Of a stretch of 64,000 nucleotides of DNA, positions 63,060 to 64,000 are shown piece by piece; positions within the stretch are counted from its first letter, which is position 1, and each line of letters starts with the position of its first letter. The position numbers and the translations under genes were made by a program. A model generated the notes under the pieces. The model was not told the origin of the DNA and made no database searches. It saw only the letters and a list, made by a program, of their open reading frames with translations. The DNA comes from Nocardia crassostreae (GTDB lineage: Bacteria; Actinomycetota; Actinomycetes; Mycobacteriales; Mycobacteriaceae). The DNA lies in NCBI RefSeq assembly GCF_001613405.1, contig NZ_BDCH01000012.1, positions 620,001 to 684,000 of the forward strand. The letters run 5' to 3'.

Positions 63060-64000
63060 TCAATACACCGGCGTACGCGCCGAGATCGCGCCGCGTTGCT
63101 CCGGTCGGGTGCGGCGGAAAGCGATCACCGCGGCGGAGGCGAGGGTGATCAGATAGACGAGTGAGTAAACATTCAGCAAAAGTGGGGCGATAGGCCACCA
63201 GGGAGGGAAGAGGAACAGGCCGATGGCTACATAGCCCGGGCTGAAGGTGTAGGTCCAGGCTGCGGTGGAGATGAAGAGGGTGAGGGCGGCTAGCCACCAG
63301 CGGGGGGCGGATTGGGCTCGGTGGATCAGGTAGACGAGTAAGGGGATGAACCAGACCCAGTGGTGGCCCCAGGAGAAGGGGGAGATGGCGCAGGCGGTTA
63401 GGCCGGTGAGGGTTACCGAGAGGAGGCGTTCGCCGTGTTGGTAGAGGCGGGTGGTGACGAACAAGCTCACGATTGTGACGGCAGCGGCGACTAGGGTCCA
63501 GAGCCAGATGGGGGCGGCGTTGCCGGTTAGGTGGGCGAGGGCGCCTCGGAGGGATTGGTTGGCGGGGTGGGTGTCGGGGGCTATGCGGCTGGATTCGAAG
63601 AAGGTTGAGGTCCAGTATTCGCGGGAGTCGGCGGGGAGGAGGATCCAGGAGCCGAGGACTGTGGATGCGAAGACGGCGGTGGCGGTGGCGGCAGAGCGCC
63701 ATTGGCGGAGGGCCAGGAATTGGATGATGAAGTAGAGGGGGACGAGTTTTATGCCTGCGGCGAGGCCTGCGCCCATGCCGCGGAGGAGGCTGCGGTCGGC
63801 GCGGGAGTAGTCCCAGAGGATGAAGAGCATCAGGAGCAGGTTGATCTGGCCGAAGAAGAGGGTGGTGCGGACCGGCTCGAGGAAGATGCAGGTGGTGGCG
63901 AGGAGGACGCTGGCGAGGATCAGGCGGGGGGTGAGGCGGTAGGCGAGGATGCGCCAGCACATGAGGACGCAGGACACCAGGATCGCGAGGTTGATCCAGA
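63060..64000 (-). CDS. GT87-type polyprenol-phosphate mannosyltransferase (5' partial)
   Basis: The gene runs off the right edge; the frame is open to base 64000 (WINLAILVSCVLMCW...). About nine TM helices are visible. Typical DUF2029/GT87 features are RTTLFFGQINLLLMLFILWD, GLAAGIKLVPLYFIIQFLAL, and ISPFSWGHHWVWFIPLLVYL. Mycobacterial relatives (PimE, Rv2181-like) add alpha-1,2-mannose to PIM/LAM from polyprenyl-phosphomannose outside the membrane. The exact acceptor cannot be told. An N-terminal part with the catalytic Asp is beyond the window. Confidence 0.82.
   Translation of the reverse strand, partial: WINLAILVSCVLMCWRILAYRLTPRLILASVLLATTCIFLEPVRTTLFFGQINLLLMLFILWDYSRADRSLLRGMGAGLAAGIKLVPLYFIIQFLALRQWRSAATATAVFASTVLGSWILLPADSREYWTSTFFESSRIAPDTHPANQSLRGALAHLTGNAAPIWLWTLVAAAVTIVSLFVTTRLYQHGERLLSVTLTGLTACAISPFSWGHHWVWFIPLLVYLIHRAQSAPRWWLAALTLFISTAAWTYTFSPGYVAIGLFLFPPWWPIAPLLLNVYSLVYLITLASAAVIAFRRTRPEQRGAISARTPVY

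Overview
The DNA is uniformly GC-rich (most third codon positions are G or C). It carries markers of a mycolic-acid actinomycete, most like Nocardia: paired acyl-CoA dehydrogenases resembling mycobacterial FadE24/FadE23, a mycobacterial-type HisN, the prfB - mscS-like - ftsE - ftsX - smpB - ssrA block, a tmRNA whose tag reads ADSHQRDYALAA, a DUF732 lipoprotein and a GT87-type mannosyltransferase. This is inference from gene content; no 16S gene is present.

Layout. 1-7.3 kb: end of a drug-efflux MFS gene with a C-terminal Ig-like extension, small secreted or lipoproteins, an SGNH hydrolase and a diguanylate cyclase. 7.4-14.2 kb: galactokinase, a truncated globin, a sodium:solute symporter broken by a deletion, a secreted protein split by an amber codon, and a PepSY membrane protein with a His-rich partner. 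14.2-20 kb: two acyl-CoA synthetases, then (upstream on the same strand) two tandem JmjC-cupin oxygenases and a small exported Cys-containing peptide. 20-32.7 kb: regulators, a frameshifted SDR, an M23 peptidase, a two-component system, a metallophosphoesterase, a TerD-AIM24 fusion, an ArsR/monooxygenase pair and a molybdopterin oxidoreductase. 32.7-40.8 kb: fadE24-fadE23, a GT39 glycosyltransferase, hisN, a flavin reductase and an XRE regulator. 40.9-49.4 kb: conserved core (prfB, ftsEX, recQ, tRNA-Glu, smpB, ssrA). 49.5-56.6 kb: an accessory island directly downstream of ssrA. 56.6-64 kb: small peptides, a DUF899 protein, a voltage-gated channel fused to a helix-turn-helix domain, a phosphodiesterase-like secreted enzyme, unknown genes and a membrane mannosyltransferase.

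Most interesting system: in the island, an NTPase with a C-terminal Sel1/TPR array (TTG start 52990) begins with a short motif, NTVDGLVQGSVVQA...GSIYVG. An adjacent convergent XRE-HTH protein (55378-55824) ends with a matching motif, NEISGSVTGNVVQT...GDINFH. Nine of 24 positions are identical without gaps. This is the arrangement expected of an NLR-like receptor and an effector or adaptor that talk through an amyloid-type (BASS/RHIM-like) motif. A second candidate is the 55-residue exported peptide (19702-19869) followed by two JmjC-cupins, which looks like an uncharacterised peptide-modification locus.

The window also has an unusual number of reading-frame breaks for its size: 9600, 11613, 20440, 32590, 54889, about 56385 and 56837. 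Several are single-base indels, so genome decay and sequencing error must be separated before the genes are called pseudogenes.
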